64,000 nucleotides of DNA from Streptomyces hygroscopicus (GCA_002021875.1 CP018627.1:1860001-1924000), one strand, 5' to 3'; shown: positions 1-29,989, counted from the first letter of the stretch. The notes: a model not told the origin generated them from the letters alone. Numbers and translations: made by a program.

Positions 1-3000
1 CGGTGAGCGAGTCGAAGCCCAGTTCGCGGAAGGCGCGCCCGGACTCGACCGCCGTGGTGTCGGGATAGCCGAGCGCGGTGGCCACTTCGGTGCTGACGAG
101 GTCGGCCAGCGCGTCCTCGGCCTCCTGCGGCGACAGTCCGGCCAGCCGCTGGGCGAGCGGGGTGTCCGCGTCGGCCGTGGTGGCGTCCGCCGCGTCCGTC
201 CGCCGGGCGTCGGGGAGTTCACCGAGCACGGCGGCCCCGTCCAGCGAGGGGGTGGCGGCGATGAGCCGGTCCCACTCGATATCGGCCACGGCCACATGGG
301 TGTCGCCCACGTCCAGGGCGCGCTGCAGGGCGCCGATCGCCGGGTCGGGCGACATCGCGGGCATACCGGTGGCCCGCAGCCGCGCCTCGACCGCCTCGTC
401 GACCAGCCCGCCACCGGACCACGCGCCCCAGGCCACAGAGGTGGCGGGGAGGCCCTGGGCGCGGCGGGCGTGGGCGAGCGCGTCGAGGAAGGCGTTGGCG
501 GCCGCGTAACTGCCCTGGCCGGGGCCGCCGAGTGTGCCCGCGAAGGAGGAGAAGAGCACGAAGGCGGACAACTCACGGTCGCGGGTGAGCTCGTGCAGAT
601 GGAGCGCCGCGTCCACCTTCGGGCGCAGCACCCCCTCGGCGCGCTCGGGGGTGAGGGTGTCGAGCACCCCGTCGTCCAGGACGCCCGCGGTGTGGACGAC
701 CGCGTCGAGCGGGGCCTCGTCCTCGTCCAGCGTGGCGAGGAGGGCGGCCAGCGCGTCGCGGTCGGCGGCGTCGCACGCGGCCACGGTCACCCGGACCCCC
801 GACTCCCTTAGCTCAGCGGCGAGTTCGGCCGCGCCGGGAGCCTCGGGGCCCCGGCGGCCGGCGAGCACCAGGTGTTCGGCTCCGCCCCGGGCCAGCCAGC
901 GCGCCACATGGGCGCCCAGGCCGCCGGTGCCGCCGGTCACCAGCACGGTGCCGCGCGGCCGCCACGGCGCGGTGGCGTCGGTCAGCGCCGCCGAGGCCCT
1001 GACCAGCCTGCGTCCGTGGACACCGGAGGCGCGCACCGCCACCTGATCCTCACCGGTCGGACGGCCCGCGAGCACGCCGCACAGCCGGGCGATGGCGCGG
1101 TCGTCGAGGGTGCCGGGCAGATCGACCAGACCGCCCCGGCGCCTCGGGTACTCCGCGGCGGCGATCCGGCCCAGGCCCCAGGTGAGGGCCTGCAGCGGGT
1201 GGTCCAGCACGTCCGCGCGGCCCACGGACACCGCCCCGCGCGTGGCGTACCAGATGGGGACGTCGGCGCCGGTGTCGCCGAGCGCCTGCAGCAGGGCGAG
1301 GTTGAGGGCGAGGCCGAGCGGCTGTGCCGTGCCCGTCCCGTACGGCTCCTCGGCGAGCGCGAGGAGCGAGAGCACCGCGGTCGGTGGCGCGTCCGCCGTC
1401 GGTGACGCGTCCGCGGTCGAGGGCGCGTCCGCCGTCGAGGGCGCATCCGCCGTCGCCTCGCCGAGCCTGCGGGCGAGTACCTCGCGTACGGCGTCCGCTT
1501 CGGTCAGCTCCACCAGCCGGACCTGGGCGCCGCGTTCCCGCAGCGCCTCCGCGACCCGCGGGCCTTCCGGCGCTCCGGCGGGCGCGGCGATCAGCCAGGT
1601 GGCACCAACCGACGACCGGTCGTGCGGGGCGGTGAGCGCGTCGCCCAGGGGCGTCCAGGTGATGTGGTAGCGCCAGGAGTCGAGTACCGACCGCTCGCGG
1701 CGCGCCCGGCGCCATGAGGCCAGTGCCGGAACCACCATGGCCAGGGACGACTCGTCGGCGTCCACCTCCAGCGCGGCGGCCAGCGCGGCCAGGTCCTCGC
1801 GCTCCACGGCGTCCCAGAAGTCCGCGTCCACCGCGTCGCCTTCGGCGGCGGGTGCGGAGGAGCCCTCGAGCCAGTAGCGCTGTCGCTGGAAGGCGTACGT
1901 CGGCAGTTCGACGACCGACGCCCCCGCCCCGGCGAACAGCGCGGCCCAGTCGACGGCCACGCCACGGACGAACGCCTCACCCAGCGAGGCCAGGAACCGC
2001 TCCGGACCGCCCTCGTCACGCCGCAGCGACCCCACCACCACCGCGTCCTCGACGGTCGCCTGCAACGGCATCGTCAACACCGGATGGGGGCTCATTTCGA
2101 GAAACGTCCCGAACCCGGCCGCCGACAGAGCCCACACCGCCGACTCCAGCTCCACCGTCTCCCGCAGATTGGTGTACCAGTACCCGGCGTCCAGACCCAC
2201 GGTGTCCAGGGGTGTGCCCGTCACAGTGGAGTGGAAGGTGATGTCCGAGGTGCGCGGGCGGATCGGGGCGAGGAGGTCGAGCAGTTCCCCGCGCAGCTCT
2301 TCCACATGGGCCGAGTGGGACGCGTAGTCCACCGGAATGATCTTCGCCCGTACATCCTCGGCCTCGCACTCCGCCTGGAGTTGGCGCAGCGCCTCCGGGT
2401 CGCCGGACACCACGATCGAACCGGGGCCGTTGACCGCCGCGACGGAGATACGGTCGTCCCACGCGGCGATCCGCTCCCGCACCCGATCGGCGCTCTCCGC
2501 GACGGACATCATCCCGCCACGACCCGCCAGCCCACGCCCGATGGCCTGCGAGCGCAACGCCACCACCCGCGCCCCGTCCTCCAACGACAACCCACCCGCC
2601 ACCACCGCCGCCGCGATCTCACCCTGCGAATGCCCCACCACCGCAGCAGGCACCACCCCACACGCACGCCACACCTCCGCCAACGACACCATCACCGCCC
2701 ACAACGCCGGCTGCACCACATCCACCCGCCCCAACCCCGAACCCCCACCCCGCAACACCTCACTCAACGACCACTCCACAAACCCCGACAACGCCACCTC
2801 ACACTCCGCGATCCGACTCGCGAACACCGGCGAAGAGTCCAGCAACTCCACCGCCATCCCCACCCACTGCGACCCTTGCCCCGGGAACACGAACACCGGA
2901 CGGGCGTCGGTCGCCGTGACTCCCTCGCCGCGCACCACGTGCGGGGAGTCGCCGCCCGACGCCAGAGCGCCCAGTGCGTCGATCAGCTCGTCACGGTCGA

Positions 3001-4606
3001 CGCCCAGGACCAGCGCACGGTGGTCGAAGCGGCCGCGGGTGGTGGCGAGCGAGTGGCCGATGTCGACCGGGGACAGGCCGGGGCGCGCGGTCACATGCGT
3101 CAGCAGCCGCTCGGCCTGCGCCCGCAGGCCCGCCGCGCTCTTCGCCGACAGCACCCACGGGACCATTCCCCCGCCCACGGGGGCGTCCCCCTCGGCCGAA
3201 GAGCCCGAAGGCTCCGCCTCGGGCGCCTCCTCGATGATGGTGTGCACATTGGTGCCGCTGGCCCCGAAGGCCGAGATACCGGCCCGGCGGGGCTCCTCGC
3301 CACGCGGCCACTCCCTGGCCTCGGTCAGCAGCTCCACCGCCCCCGCCGGCCAGTCGATCCGCGAGGAACGCTCCTCGGCGTGGAGCGTCTTGGGCAGCAG
3401 GCCGTGGCGCATGGCCTGCACCATCTTGATGACACCGCCGACACCCCCGGCGGCCTGCGGATGGCCGATGTTGGACTTCAGCGAGCCGATGAGTACGGGG
3501 CGGTCCGCCGCACGGTCCTTCCCGTACGTGGCGAGCAGCGCGCCCGCCTCGATCGGGTCGCCCAGCGGGGTGCCGGTGCCATGGGCCTCGACCGCGTCGA
3601 TCTGCTCCGCCGTCAGGGCGGCGTTGGCGAGCGCCTGGCGGATCACCCGCTGCTGGGAGCGGCCGTTGGGGGCGGTGAGGCCGTTGCTGGCGCCGTCCTG
3701 GTTGACGGCGGAGCCACGCACCAGAGCCAGCACCGGGTGGCCGTTGCGGCGGGCGTCCGAAAGCCGTTCCAGCAGCAGCATGCCGACGCCCTCGCCGAGG
3801 CCCATACCATCGGCACCCTCGGCGAACGCCTTGCAGCGGCCGTCCTGCGCCAGTCCGCGCTGCCGGGCGAAGCCGATGAGCCCCATCGGGGCGCCCATCA
3901 CGGCGGCGCCGCCCGCGAGGGCGAGGGAGCAGTCGCCCTGGCGCAGCGACTGACAGGCCAGGTGGAGGGCGACCAAAGAGGAGGAGCAGGCGGTGTCGAG
4001 GGTGACGGCAGGGCCCTCCAGGCCCAGGGTGTAGGCGATGCGGCCGGACATGATGCTCGCGGAGATGCCCGTGACCAGGTGGCCCTCCAGCCCTTCGGGC
4101 ATATGGGGCCAGTCGGGGATGTAGCCCTGGTAGGCGGCGCCCACGAAGATGCCGGTCTTGCTGCCACGCAGGCCCGCCGGATCGATTCCGGCGCGCTCGA
4201 ACGCCTCCCAGGAGGTCTCCAGCAGCAGCCGCTGCTGCGGGTCCAGCACGGTGGCCTCGCGGGGCGAAATGCCGAAGAACGCGGGGTCGAACTGGTCGGC
4301 GTCGTGCAGGAATCCGCCCTCGGTGGCGTAGACGGTGCCCTGCCGGTCGGGGTCCGGGTCGTACAGGTTCTCCAGGTCCCAGCCGCGGTTGCCGGGGAAG
4401 CCGGAGATGGCGTCGCGCTCGCCGGTGACCAGCTCCCACAGGTCCTCGGGGCCACGCACATCGCCCGGGTAGCGGCAGCTCATCGCCACGATGGCGATGG
4501 GTTCGCGGGACGCGGCGGTGAGTTGCTGATTGGCCCGGCGCAGCCGTTCGGTCTCCTTCAGAGACTCCCGCAGCGCGCCAACGATCTTGTCGGTTGGGTT
4601 TGCCAT
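1..4606 (-). CDS. Type I modular polyketide synthase, module 5 (KS-AT-KR-ACP), 3' end cut by window edge
   Basis: An extension module that adds a methylmalonyl unit and reduces the beta-keto group. It starts at an ATG at 4606 with a GGAG ribosome site six bases upstream, 24 bp after the previous PKS stop. 1535 codons are open to the edge. In order: N-terminal coiled docking segment (about 1-32), KS (34-460, Cys207 in TACSSS), AT (about 571-870; GHSQG and YASH at 761-764, so methylmalonyl), KR (NADPH motif TGGTGGLG near 1221, Tyr1367 with YAAAN; LDD motif, so B-type), ACP with Ser1533 in GFDSL at bases 8-10. A Thr-Ala-Asp-Ala-Pro repeat lies in the KR linker (about 1051-1077). The frame is unbroken. 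Further domains or modules may follow left of the window. Confidence 0.95.
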   Translation of the reverse strand, partial: MANPTDKIVGALRESLKETERLRRANQQLTAASREPIAIVAMSCRYPGDVRGPEDLWELVTGERDAISGFPGNRGWDLENLYDPDPDRQGTVYATEGGFLHDADQFDPAFFGISPREATVLDPQQRLLLETSWEAFERAGIDPAGLRGSKTGIFVGAAYQGYIPDWPHMPEGLEGHLVTGISASIMSGRIAYTLGLEGPAVTLDTACSSSLVALHLACQSLRQGDCSLALAGGAAVMGAPMGLIGFARQRGLAQDGRCKAFAEGADGMGLGEGVGMLLLERLSDARRNGHPVLALVRGSAVNQDGASNGLTAPNGRSQQRVIRQALANAALTAEQIDAVEAHGTGTPLGDPIEAGALLATYGKDRAADRPVLIGSLKSNIGHPQAAGGVGGVIKMVQAMRHGLLPKTLHAEERSSRIDWPAGAVELLTEAREWPRGEEPRRAGISAFGASGTNVHTIIEEAPEAEPSGSSAEGDAPVGGGMVPWVLSAKSAAGLRAQAERLLTHVTARPGLSPVDIGHSLATTRGRFDHRALVLGVDRDELIDALGALASGGDSPHVVRGEGVTATDARPVFVFPGQGSQWVGMAVELLDSSPVFASRIAECEVALSGFVEWSLSEVLRGGGSGLGRVDVVQPALWAVMVSLAEVWRACGVVPAAVVGHSQGEIAAAVVAGGLSLEDGARVVALRSQAIGRGLAGRGGMMSVAESADRVRERIAAWDDRISVAAVNGPGSIVVSGDPEALRQLQAECEAEDVRAKIIPVDYASHSAHVEELRGELLDLLAPIRPRTSDITFHSTVTGTPLDTVGLDAGYWYTNLRETVELESAVWALSAAGFGTFLEMSPHPVLTMPLQATVEDAVVVGSLRRDEGGPERFLASLGEAFVRGVAVDWAALFAGAGASVVELPTYAFQRQRYWLEGSSAPAAEGDAVDADFWDAVEREDLAALAAALEVDADESSLAMVVPALASWRRARRERSVLDSWRYHITWTPLGDALTAPHDRSSVGATWLIAAPAGAPEGPRVAEALRERGAQVRLVELTEADAVREVLARRLGEATADAPSTADAPSTADASPTADAPPTAVLSLLALAEEPYGTGTAQPLGLALNLALLQALGDTGADVPIWYATRGAVSVGRADVLDHPLQALTWGLGRIAAAEYPRRRGGLVDLPGTLDDRAIARLCGVLAGRPTGEDQVAVRASGVHGRRLVRASAALTDATAPWRPRGTVLVTGGTGGLGAHVARWLARGGAEHLVLAGRRGPEAPGAAELAAELRESGVRVTVAACDAADRDALAALLATLDEDEAPLDAVVHTAGVLDDGVLDTLTPERAEGVLRPKVDAALHLHELTRDRELSAFVLFSSFAGTLGGPGQGSYAAANAFLDALAHARRAQGLPATSVAWGAWSGGGLVDEAVEARLRATGMPAMSPDPAIGALQRALDVGDTHVAVADIEWDRLIAATPSLDGAAVLGELPDARRTDAADATTADADTPLAQRLAGLSPQEAEDALADLVSTEVATALGYPDTTAVESGRAFRELGFDSLT
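1378..1455 (-). repeat. In-frame short tandem repeat in the KR linker of module 5
   Basis: A run of imperfect 15-18 bp units encodes repeated [10 protein letters not shown]-type pentapeptides, directly before the conserved VLSLLAL segment of the KR structural subdomain. The reading frame is kept. The other KR linkers here without insertions have ordinary sequence at this place, so this looks like local repeat expansion. Confidence 0.7.
2550..2900 (-). repeat. Near-identical AT island, copy 1 of 3 (module 5)
   Basis: This part of the methylmalonyl AT (around GHSQG) is almost base-for-base identical to 7490-7840 and 12485-12835. On the coding strand the island is rich in TTG, GTG, GGG and GGT codons and poor in the CTC/CTG/GCC style of its flanks. 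On the plus strand it therefore looks G-poor. Between modules 4 and 5 the near-identity extends outward to about 1970. Confidence 0.8.
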
Positions 4607-4630
4607 TGTCAGCTCCGCAGTCGAGTCTCG

Positions 4631-9532
<4,902 letters not shown>

Positions 9533-9593
9533 GGTCGTCAGCTCCTCAAGAGGGCCGGAACGTCGGTGGCGGCCGGAACGGTGGCGCGGGGGT

Positions 9594-12500
9594 TCATCGG
9601 GCCGTCAGATCCCGGCCCAGCAGCTGGAACATCCCGTCGAGCAGCTCGAACATCTCGTCGTCCGTGGCCGATTCGATGTCGTCCAGCTCCAGGGCGGCGA
9701 GGGTGGACTGGGCGCGGTCGAACTCCGCGAGCGACGCGGTGTCCATGGACTCCTCGTCCGATGGCAGGAGTTCCTCCCGCAGCAGCCCGGCGAGGTCGCC
9801 GGCGGTCGGGTAGTCGAAGACGAGGGTGACCGGCAGCCGCAGCCCGGTGGCGGCGTTCAGCCGGTTGCGCAGATCGACCGCGGTGAGCGAGTCGAAGCCC
9901 AGCTCCTTGAAGGCCCGCCCGGTCTCGACCGCGCCCGCGTCGGTGTAGCCGAGGGCCGCGGCCGCCTGCTCGCTCACCAGCTCCACCAGGGCGGTGTGAC
10001 GGTCGGCCGGGCTCAGCTCCACGAGCCGCTTGCGCAGCGCCGCGGCGCCACCGGCCTCCTCCCGCTCCGCCCCGGCCGGGTCCTGCCCGGTGGCGCCCGC
10101 CTCGGGGAGGTCGGCGAGCAGCGGCAGCGGCCGGAGGGCGGACAGGGTGGGTGCGAAACGGCCCCAGTCGATGTCGGCGGCGACGAGGAAACCGTCGCCG
10201 TGCGCGACCGTCTGCCGCAGCAGTTCCAGGGCCCGCGCACCGTCGATGGGGGGCGCGCCACGCCGTCCTAGCTGGTCCGCCACCTCACCGTCGATCATTC
10301 CGCCGCCCGCCCAGGCGCTCCAGGCCACCGACGTGGCGGGCAGGCCGTCCGCGCGCCGGAGTTGGGCGAGCGCGTCGAGATACGCGCTGGCCGCCGCGTA
10401 GTTGCCCTGTCCGGCGGCGCCCACGGTGCCGGCGATCGAGGAGAGCAGGACGAACGCGTCGAGGTCCAGGTCCCGGGTGAGCTCGTGCAGATGGCGCGCG
10501 CCCGCCGCCTTGGGGCGCAGTACGGCCTCGATCCGCTCGGGGGTGAGCGCGTCGACAGTGGCGTCGTCCAGCGCGCCCGCGGCGTGCACCACGGCGGTCA
10601 GCGGGTGGTCCGCGCCGTCGCCCGTGACCGAGTCCAGCAGATGTGCCAGCGCCGCGCGGTCGGCCACATCGCACGCGGCGACGGTCACCTGGGCGCCACG
10701 CTCGGTCAGTTCGGCCGCCAGCTCGGCCGCGCCCGGAGCCTGGGGCCCGCGGCGGCTGACGAGCACCACGTGTTCGGCGCCCTCGTGGACCAGCCCGCGG
10801 GCGATCTGGGCGCCGACGCCGCCGGTGCCACCGGTGATCAGGACGGTGCCGCGGGGCCGCCAGCGTTCGGCGGAGGATGTGGCACCGGCCCGCCTCAGCC
10901 GCCGGGCGAGGGTGCCCGAGGCGCGGATGGCCAGTTGGTCCTCGCCGTCCTGGGCGGTCAGGGCGCGGGCGAGCGCCCGGAGGGAACCCTCGTCGAGCCT
11001 GGCGGGCAGATCGATCAAGCCGCCCCAGCGCTGCGGGTGTTCCAGGGCGACCGCACCGCCCAGGCCCCAGACCAGGGCTTGCGCGGGGGCTTCGAGACGG
11101 TCGGCGCCACCCGCGGAGACGGCACCGCGGGTGACACACCACAGGGGCGCGTCGAGGCCCGTGTCGCCCAGCGCCCGCACCAGGGCGAGGGTGGTGGCGA
11201 ACCCGGTGGGGACGTCGGGGTGTGCCGGATGCGGTGCCTCGTCGAGGGCCAGTAGGGACACCACCCCGCCGGGCGCCCCGGCTTCTCCGAGTGCCTCGGT
11301 GATACGGGTGGCGAGGCGGGCGCGGTCGGTGTCGTCCGGGCCGATCCGCAGGGGGACGATCTCGGCGCCGAGGGCGGCGAGTCCGGCGGTGATGGCCTCG
11401 GTGTCGGCGGCTCCGGCGTGGGTGGCTCCGGCGTGGGTGGCTCCGGTGTCGGCGGCATCGGTACTGAAGGCCTCGGTGCTGGTGGCCTCGGTGTCAGCGG
11501 CCCCGGTGGTGTCGGGCACCGCCACCAGCCAGCGGCCGGTGAACGCGGGGGTCCGCTGTCCGTCGACCGGCCGCCAGCCGATGCGGTAGCGCCACGAGTC
11601 GAGCACCGCCTGGTCGCTCAGCCGGGACCGCCACGAGGAGAGCAGCGGAAGCACCTCGCTGAGGGGCGCGTCGGCGCCGGTGCCCAGTGTGGCCGTCAGC
11701 GTGTCCAGGTCGGCGTTCTCGACCGCGGTCCAGAACTCGGCCTCCGCCCGGCCGGTGGCCGCTTCGGCGACGGGCCCGGTCTGGGGCTCGACCCAGTAAC
11801 GGGCGCGCTGGAACGCGTACGTGGGAAGGTCGACGCGGCCGGATCCCCGCCCGGCGAACAGCGCCCGCCAGTCCGCCTCCGCGCCGTGGACGTACGCCTG
11901 GGCGAGCGAGAGCAGCATCCGCTCGGGGCCGCCCTCCTCGCGACGCAGGGTGCCGATGACGGCGGCCGTGCCGTCGGCGGCCTCGACGGTGGCCTCCATG
12001 GCGGCGGCCAGTACGGGGTGCGGGCTCACCTCCACGAACAGCCGGTGGCCGCTGGTGAGCAGCGCCCGGGTGGCCGTTTCGAGCCGCACGGTCTCGCGCA
12101 GGTTGCGGGCCCAGTAGGCGGCGTCGAGCCCGGCGGTGTCGAGGGGTTCGCCGGTGACGGTCGAGTGGAAGACGATCCGCGAGGTGCGCGGACGGATGGG
12201 GGCGAGGATGTCCAGCAACTCGTCGTGGATCTGCTCCACCTGAGCGGAGTGCGAGGCGTAGTCCACCGGGATCAGCTTCGCCCGTACGTCCTCGGCCTCG
12301 CAGCGGGCCAGCAGCTCCTGCAGTGCCTCCGGTTCACCGGAGACCACCACCGCGCCGGGGCCGTTGACAGCCGCCACGGAGATACGGCCGTCCCACGTGG
12401 CGATCCGCTCCCGCACCTCCTCGACCGGGAGCGAAACGGACATCATGCCGCCGTGTCCGGCAAGGCCGCGTGCGATGGCCTGCGACCGCAGCGCCACCAC

Positions 12501-14551
12501 CCGCGCACCGTCCTCCAACGACAACCCACCCGCCACCACCGCCGCCGCGATCTCACCCTGCGAATGCCCCACCACCGCAGCAGGCACCACCCCACACGCA
12601 CGCCACACCTCCGCCAACGACACCATCACCGCCCACAACGCCGGCTGCACCACATCCACCCGCCCCAACCCCGGACCCCCACCCCGCAACACCTCACTCA
12701 ACGACCACTCCACAAACCCCGACAACGCCACCTCACACTCCGCCAACCGACCCGCGAACACCGGCGACGAATCCAGCAACCCCACCGCCATCCCCACCCA
12801 CTGCGACCCCTGCCCCGGAAACACGAACACCGGACGGGCCTCCACCACCGCAGCGCCCTCGCCGCGCACCACCCCGGCGGACACCCCTCCGGAGGCCAAC
12901 GCCGCCAGATGGCCGCACAGTTGGGAGCGGTCCGCGCCCACCACGGCGGCGCGGTATTCGAAGGCCGACCGACCGGTGGCGAGCGCGTGGCCGACGTCGG
13001 CCGGGGACAGGCCGGGACGCTCGTTCAGCCGCGCCAGCAGCCGCTCCGCCTGCGCCCGCAGGGCCGCTTCGCTTCTCCCGGAGAGCACCCAGGGGACGGC
13101 GGAGCCGCCGAGCGCGGTCCCGTCGAGTGCGGGTGCGCCGTCTTCGTCGTCCTCCCCGGCGGCCGGGGCCTGTTCGAGAATGACATGGGCGTTGGTGCCG
13201 CTCACGCCGAACGCGGACACCCCGGCGCGGCGCGGGCGGCCACGCTCCGGCCACTCCTGGGCCTCGGTCAGCAGCTCGACCGCGCCGGAGGACCAGTTGA
13301 CGGCCGGGGACGCCTGGTCGACGTGGAGTGTCCTCGGCAGCGTTCCGTGGCGCAGCGCCATCACCATCTTGATGACCCCGCCGACCCCGGCCGCCGCCTG
13401 GGTGTGGCCGATGTTGGACTTGAGCGAGCCGAGCCACAGCGGATGGCCCAAGGTGCGGCCCTTGCCGTAGGTGGCGAGCAGCGCGCCCGCCTCGATCGGG
13501 TCGCCCAGCGCCGTGCCCGTCCCATGGGCCTCGACGGCGTCGACGTCGTCCACCGTCAGCCCGGCGGCGGTCAGCGCCGCCTCGATGACCCGGCGCTGGG
13601 CCGGGCCGTTGGGCGCGGCGAGGCCGTTGCTGGCGCCGTCCTGGTTGATGGCGCTGGAGCGCAGGACGGCGAGGACCGGGTGACCGTTGCGGCGGGCGTC
13701 GGACAGCCGCTCCAGCAGCACCATGCCCGCGCCTTCGCCCCAGCCGGTGCCGTCGGCGCCCGCGGCGAAGGACTTGCAGCGGCCGTTGGCCGCCAGTCCG
13801 CGCTGGTGGCTGAACTCGACGAAGACACCAGGGGTGGCCATGACCGCCACGCCTCCGGCCAGCGCCAGTGAGCATTCACCGCGGCGCAGCGCCTGGGCCG
13901 CCAGATGCATGGTCACCAGCGATGAGGAGCACGCGGTGTCCAGGGTGACGGCCGGGCCTTCGAGGCCGAGGGTGTAGGAGATGCGGCCGGAGGCAACGCT
14001 GGAGACGTTGCCGATCAGCAGATGGCCCTCGACGCTCTGCGGCGCGTACTGCGGATCTCCGCCGTATTGGAACGAGGCGAGTCCCACATAGACTCCGGCC
14101 CTGCTCCCCTTCAGCGAGAACGGGTCGATGCCCGCGCGTTCGATCGCCTCCCAGGACACTTCGAGCAGCAGCCGCTGCTGCGGGTCCATGGCCAGTGCCT
14201 CACGCGGGGAGATGCCGAAGAAGGCCGGGTCGAACTGGTCGGCGTCGTGGACGAATCCGCCTTCGCGGGTGTTGCAGGTGCCCGACCGGCCCGGATCCGG
14301 GTCGTAGAGTCCCTCGACGTCCCAGCCCCGGTTGACGGGGAACTCCGAGATCGCGTCCCGGCCCTCGGCCACCAGCCGCCACAGGTCCTCCGGTGAACGG
14401 ACACCGCCGGGGAAGCGGCAGCCCATCGAGACGATGGCGATCGGCTCCCGCTCGTCGGCCTCGATCTGGTCCAGCCGCGCACGGGCCTGCTTGAGGTCGG
14501 AGGAGACCCGCTTGAGGTAGGTGAGGAGTTTCTCTTCGTTCTCGTTCGCCA

Positions 14552-14552
<1 letters not shown>
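9594..14552 (-). CDS. Type I modular polyketide synthase, module 3 (KS-AT-KR-ACP)
   Basis: 1652 residues. The frame is open further upstream, but the real start is the ATG at 14552, which shares one base with the stop of the preceding PKS gene (TGATG) and begins a typical N-terminal coiled docking segment, [12 protein letters not shown] (Cys208), AT (about 574-880, GHSQG, YASH 765-768, methylmalonyl), KR (NADPH site near 1235, LDD motif so B-type, Tyr1385), ACP (Ser1555) and a C-terminal docking domain. The usual Tyr-x3-Asn reads YAAAS here: Ser1389 replaces the catalytic Asn, so the KR may be slow or inactive. A Thr/Ala/Asp repeat (about 1013-1048) sits in the KR linker. No clear ribosome site is seen; translation is probably coupled to the upstream gene. 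Confidence 0.96.
11405..11515 (-). repeat. In-frame low-complexity repeat in the KR linker of module 3
   Basis: Tandem short units such as gtgggtggctccggc encode [21 protein letters not shown] sequence within the KR structural subdomain. The frame is preserved, and the conserved linker resumes at [13 protein letters not shown]. It is the second of three such expansions in PKS KR linkers in this window. Confidence 0.7.
12485..12835 (-). repeat. Near-identical AT island, copy 3 of 3 (module 3)
   Basis: Same G-ending-codon AT segment as 2550-2900 and 7490-7840 (offset from copy 1 about 9934 bp). Outside the island the module 3 AT diverges clearly from modules 4 and 5. Identity is therefore confined to the island, which suggests a gene-conversion patch instead of a recent whole-module duplication. 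Confidence 0.78.
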
Positions 14553-27991
<13,439 letters not shown>

Positions 27992-28086
27992 CACGACCTC
28001 AGACTCTTCTCTCAGTTGAGATACGACGCGACTGGACTGACCATGATCCGGAAGTCGACGGTATGGGCTCGGGAGTCGCCTCAACC

Positions 28087-28126
28087 ACCCCTAACCGTCG
28101 GTACCCCTAACCGTGGGTATAGGGGT
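28087..28126 (-). promoter_or_regulatory. Direct and inverted repeat boxes upstream of the first PKS gene
   Basis: ACCCCTAACCGT occurs at 28087-28098 and again at 28103-28114 (16-bp spacing), followed by an inverted TAGGGGT at 28120-28126. Read on the coding strand this is GGTTAGGGGT twice, about 95-135 bp before the PKS start. The same decamer occurs near 36526-36535 and a looser version near 30043-30061. It is a candidate binding site for the LAL regulator encoded at 30125-32998; assignment to that protein is inference. Confidence 0.55.
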
Positions 28127-28154
28127 GGTCACCTCTTCTTGAGAGGTGACCACC
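28124..28154 (-). terminator. 13-bp perfect hairpin at the end of rmlB
   Basis: GGTGGTCACCTCT (28124-28136) and AGAGGTGACCACC (28142-28154) are exact inverted repeats around a 5-base loop. The hairpin overlaps the rmlB stop codon at 28129-28131. It has no T-run, as is common in Streptomyces terminators. It probably ends the rmlAB transcript before the PKS operon, though the edge next to the boxes at 28087-28126 leaves an operator role possible. Confidence 0.6.
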
Positions 28155-29103
28155 AACCGCGGTGTGTCATGTACCACTTGGCGGTTTCCGCGAGGCCGTT
28201 CTCGAACGACATCTCGGGGCGGTATCCCAGTTCGGCGGAGATTTTCGCGATGTCCACCGAGTAACGGCGGTCATGGCCCTTGCGGTCGGGCACCCTCTCG
28301 ACCATCGACCGGTCGGCGCCGAGGAGTTCGAGCAGCCGTTCCGTGAGTTCCAGATTGGTCAGTTCGGTGCCGCCGCCGATGTTGTAGACCTCTCCCGGGC
28401 GGCCGTTCTCGGCGACCAGGGCGATACCGCGGCAGTGGTCGTCCACATGCAGCCAGTCCCGGACGTTTCCGCCGTCGCCGTAGAGTGGCACCGGTTTGCC
28501 GTCCATGAGGTTGGTGACAAAGAGCGGAATGACCTTCTCGGGGTGCTGGTACGGGCCGTAGTTGTTGGAGCAGCGGGTCACGCAGACGGGCAGTCCATGG
28601 GTGCGGTGGAAGGCCCTGGCCAGCAGATCGGAGGATGCCTTGGACGCGGAATACGGCGAGTTGGGCTCCAGCGGTTCCTCTTCGCTCCAGGAGCCGCTTT
28701 CGATGGAGCCGTAGACCTCGTCCGTGGAGACGTGGACGAATTTTCCGACCGCCGCGTTCGCGGCCGCGTTGAGGAGCGTATGCGTGCCCAGGACATTGGT
28801 GCGCACGAATTCCTCGGCGCCGGATATCGAGCGGTCGACATGCGATTCCGCGGCGAAGTGCACCACCAGATCGGTGCCGCGCAGCAGCTCGCCGACGAGC
28901 TCACCGTCGCAGATGTCGCCGCGGACGAAGCACAGCCGGGGGCTGTCGGCGACCTCGGCCAGGTTGGCCTCGTTGCCCGCGTAGGTGAGCTTGTCGACCA
29001 CCACGACCTGGGCGTCCGCCCAGTCGGCGTACGCCCCTGTCAACGTCTGCCGGACGAAGTGGGAGCCGATGAAGCCCGCGCCGCCGGTCACAACTATGCG
29101 CAC
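28129..29103 (-). CDS. rmlB: dTDP-glucose 4,6-dehydratase
   Basis: Converts dTDP-glucose to dTDP-4-keto-6-deoxyglucose, the branch point for deoxysugars attached to polyketides. It is an extended short-chain dehydrogenase of 324 residues: NAD-binding GGAGFIG (7-13), active-site TDE (127-129), YSASK with Tyr151 and Lys155, and the family segment RDWLHVDDH. The start is the GTG at 29103, giving the conserved MRIVVTGGAG; a TTG nine bases upstream is in frame and is the alternative. It lies 13 bp after rmlA and is co-transcribed with it. Its place between the LAL regulator and the PKS suggests a dedicated cluster copy and not the cell-wall copy, which is inference. Later sugar genes and a glycosyltransferase are not in the window. 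Confidence 0.95.
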   Translation of the reverse strand: MRIVVTGGAGFIGSHFVRQTLTGAYADWADAQVVVVDKLTYAGNEANLAEVADSPRLCFVRGDICDGELVGELLRGTDLVVHFAAESHVDRSISGAEEFVRTNVLGTHTLLNAAANAAVGKFVHVSTDEVYGSIESGSWSEEEPLEPNSPYSASKASSDLLARAFHRTHGLPVCVTRCSNNYGPYQHPEKVIPLFVTNLMDGKPVPLYGDGGNVRDWLHVDDHCRGIALVAENGRPGEVYNIGGGTELTNLELTERLLELLGADRSMVERVPDRKGHDRRYSVDIAKISAELGYRPEMSFENGLAETAKWYMTHRGWWSPLKKR

Positions 29104-29116
29104 TGGAGACAACCCT

Positions 29117-29989
29117 TCAGCGATGATTGGCCGCGATATCCATCAGATATTTTCCGTAGTCCGTCTTGCCGAGTTCCACACCGAGCTCATAGCAGGCGGC
29201 CGCGTCGATGAAACCCATGCGGAAGGCTATCTCCTCGAGACAGGCGATCCGCACTCCCTGGCGCTGTTCCAGAAGCTGCACATACTGGCCCGCCTGCAGC
29301 AGCGAGTCATGAGTTCCGGTGTCCAGCCAGGCGAATCCGCGGCCGAGCCCGATCAGTCTGGCCTTTCCGCGCTCCAGATAGACGCGATTGACGTCCGTGA
29401 TCTCCAGTTCGCCGCGCGCGGAGGGCTGTACGTTCTTGGCGATGTCCACGACGTCGTTGTCGTAGAGATACAGACCGGTGATCGCCAGATTGGACTGGGG
29501 GGCGGCCGGCTTCTCCTCGAGGGAGATCAGCCGGCCCTGCTCGTCCATTTCTCCGACACCATAGCGCTCGGGGTCCTTGACTCCGTAGCCGAATAGCACA
29601 CAGCCGTCGACATGGCTTGCCTCGTTGTGCAGCATCTTCGAAAACCCGGGCCCGTGGAAGATGTTGTCGCCCAGGACCAGCGCCACCTGGTCGTCGCCGA
29701 TGAACTCGGCTCCGATGATGAATGCCTCGGCGATGCCATTGGCCTCGGGCTGTTCGGCGTACTCGATCGAAAGGCCCAGCCGGCGGCCGTCGCCGAGGAG
29801 TGCGCGGAACAGCCCCACATGGAGCGGGGTGGAAATGATCTGGATTTCCCTGACGCCGCCGAGCATGAGCACCGACAGCGGGTAATAGATCATCGGTTTG
29901 TTGTAGACGGGAAGGATCTGCTTCGACACCGCATGTGTCAAAGGATGCAGTCGGGTACCGCTTCCTCCGGCGAGGACTATGCCCTTCAT
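29117..29989 (-). CDS. rmlA: Glucose-1-phosphate thymidylyltransferase
   Basis: Couples glucose-1-phosphate to dTTP to give dTDP-glucose, the first step of deoxysugar supply. It has 290 residues, the usual length for the short RmlA type. The nucleotide-binding signature is GGSGTRL at 8-14, followed by [17 protein letters not shown], and later [15 protein letters not shown] and [13 protein letters not shown]. The ATG at 29989 gives the conserved MKGIVLAGG; a TTG at 30007 would add six residues. No strong ribosome site is seen. It is the first gene of a two-gene unit with rmlB; the candidate operator at 30043-30061 lies just upstream. Confidence 0.95.
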   Translation of the reverse strand: MKGIVLAGGSGTRLHPLTHAVSKQILPVYNKPMIYYPLSVLMLGGVREIQIISTPLHVGLFRALLGDGRRLGLSIEYAEQPEANGIAEAFIIGAEFIGDDQVALVLGDNIFHGPGFSKMLHNEASHVDGCVLFGYGVKDPERYGVGEMDEQGRLISLEEKPAAPQSNLAITGLYLYDNDVVDIAKNVQPSARGELEITDVNRVYLERGKARLIGLGRGFAWLDTGTHDSLLQAGQYVQLLEQRQGVRIACLEEIAFRMGFIDAAACYELGVELGKTDYGKYLMDIAANHR

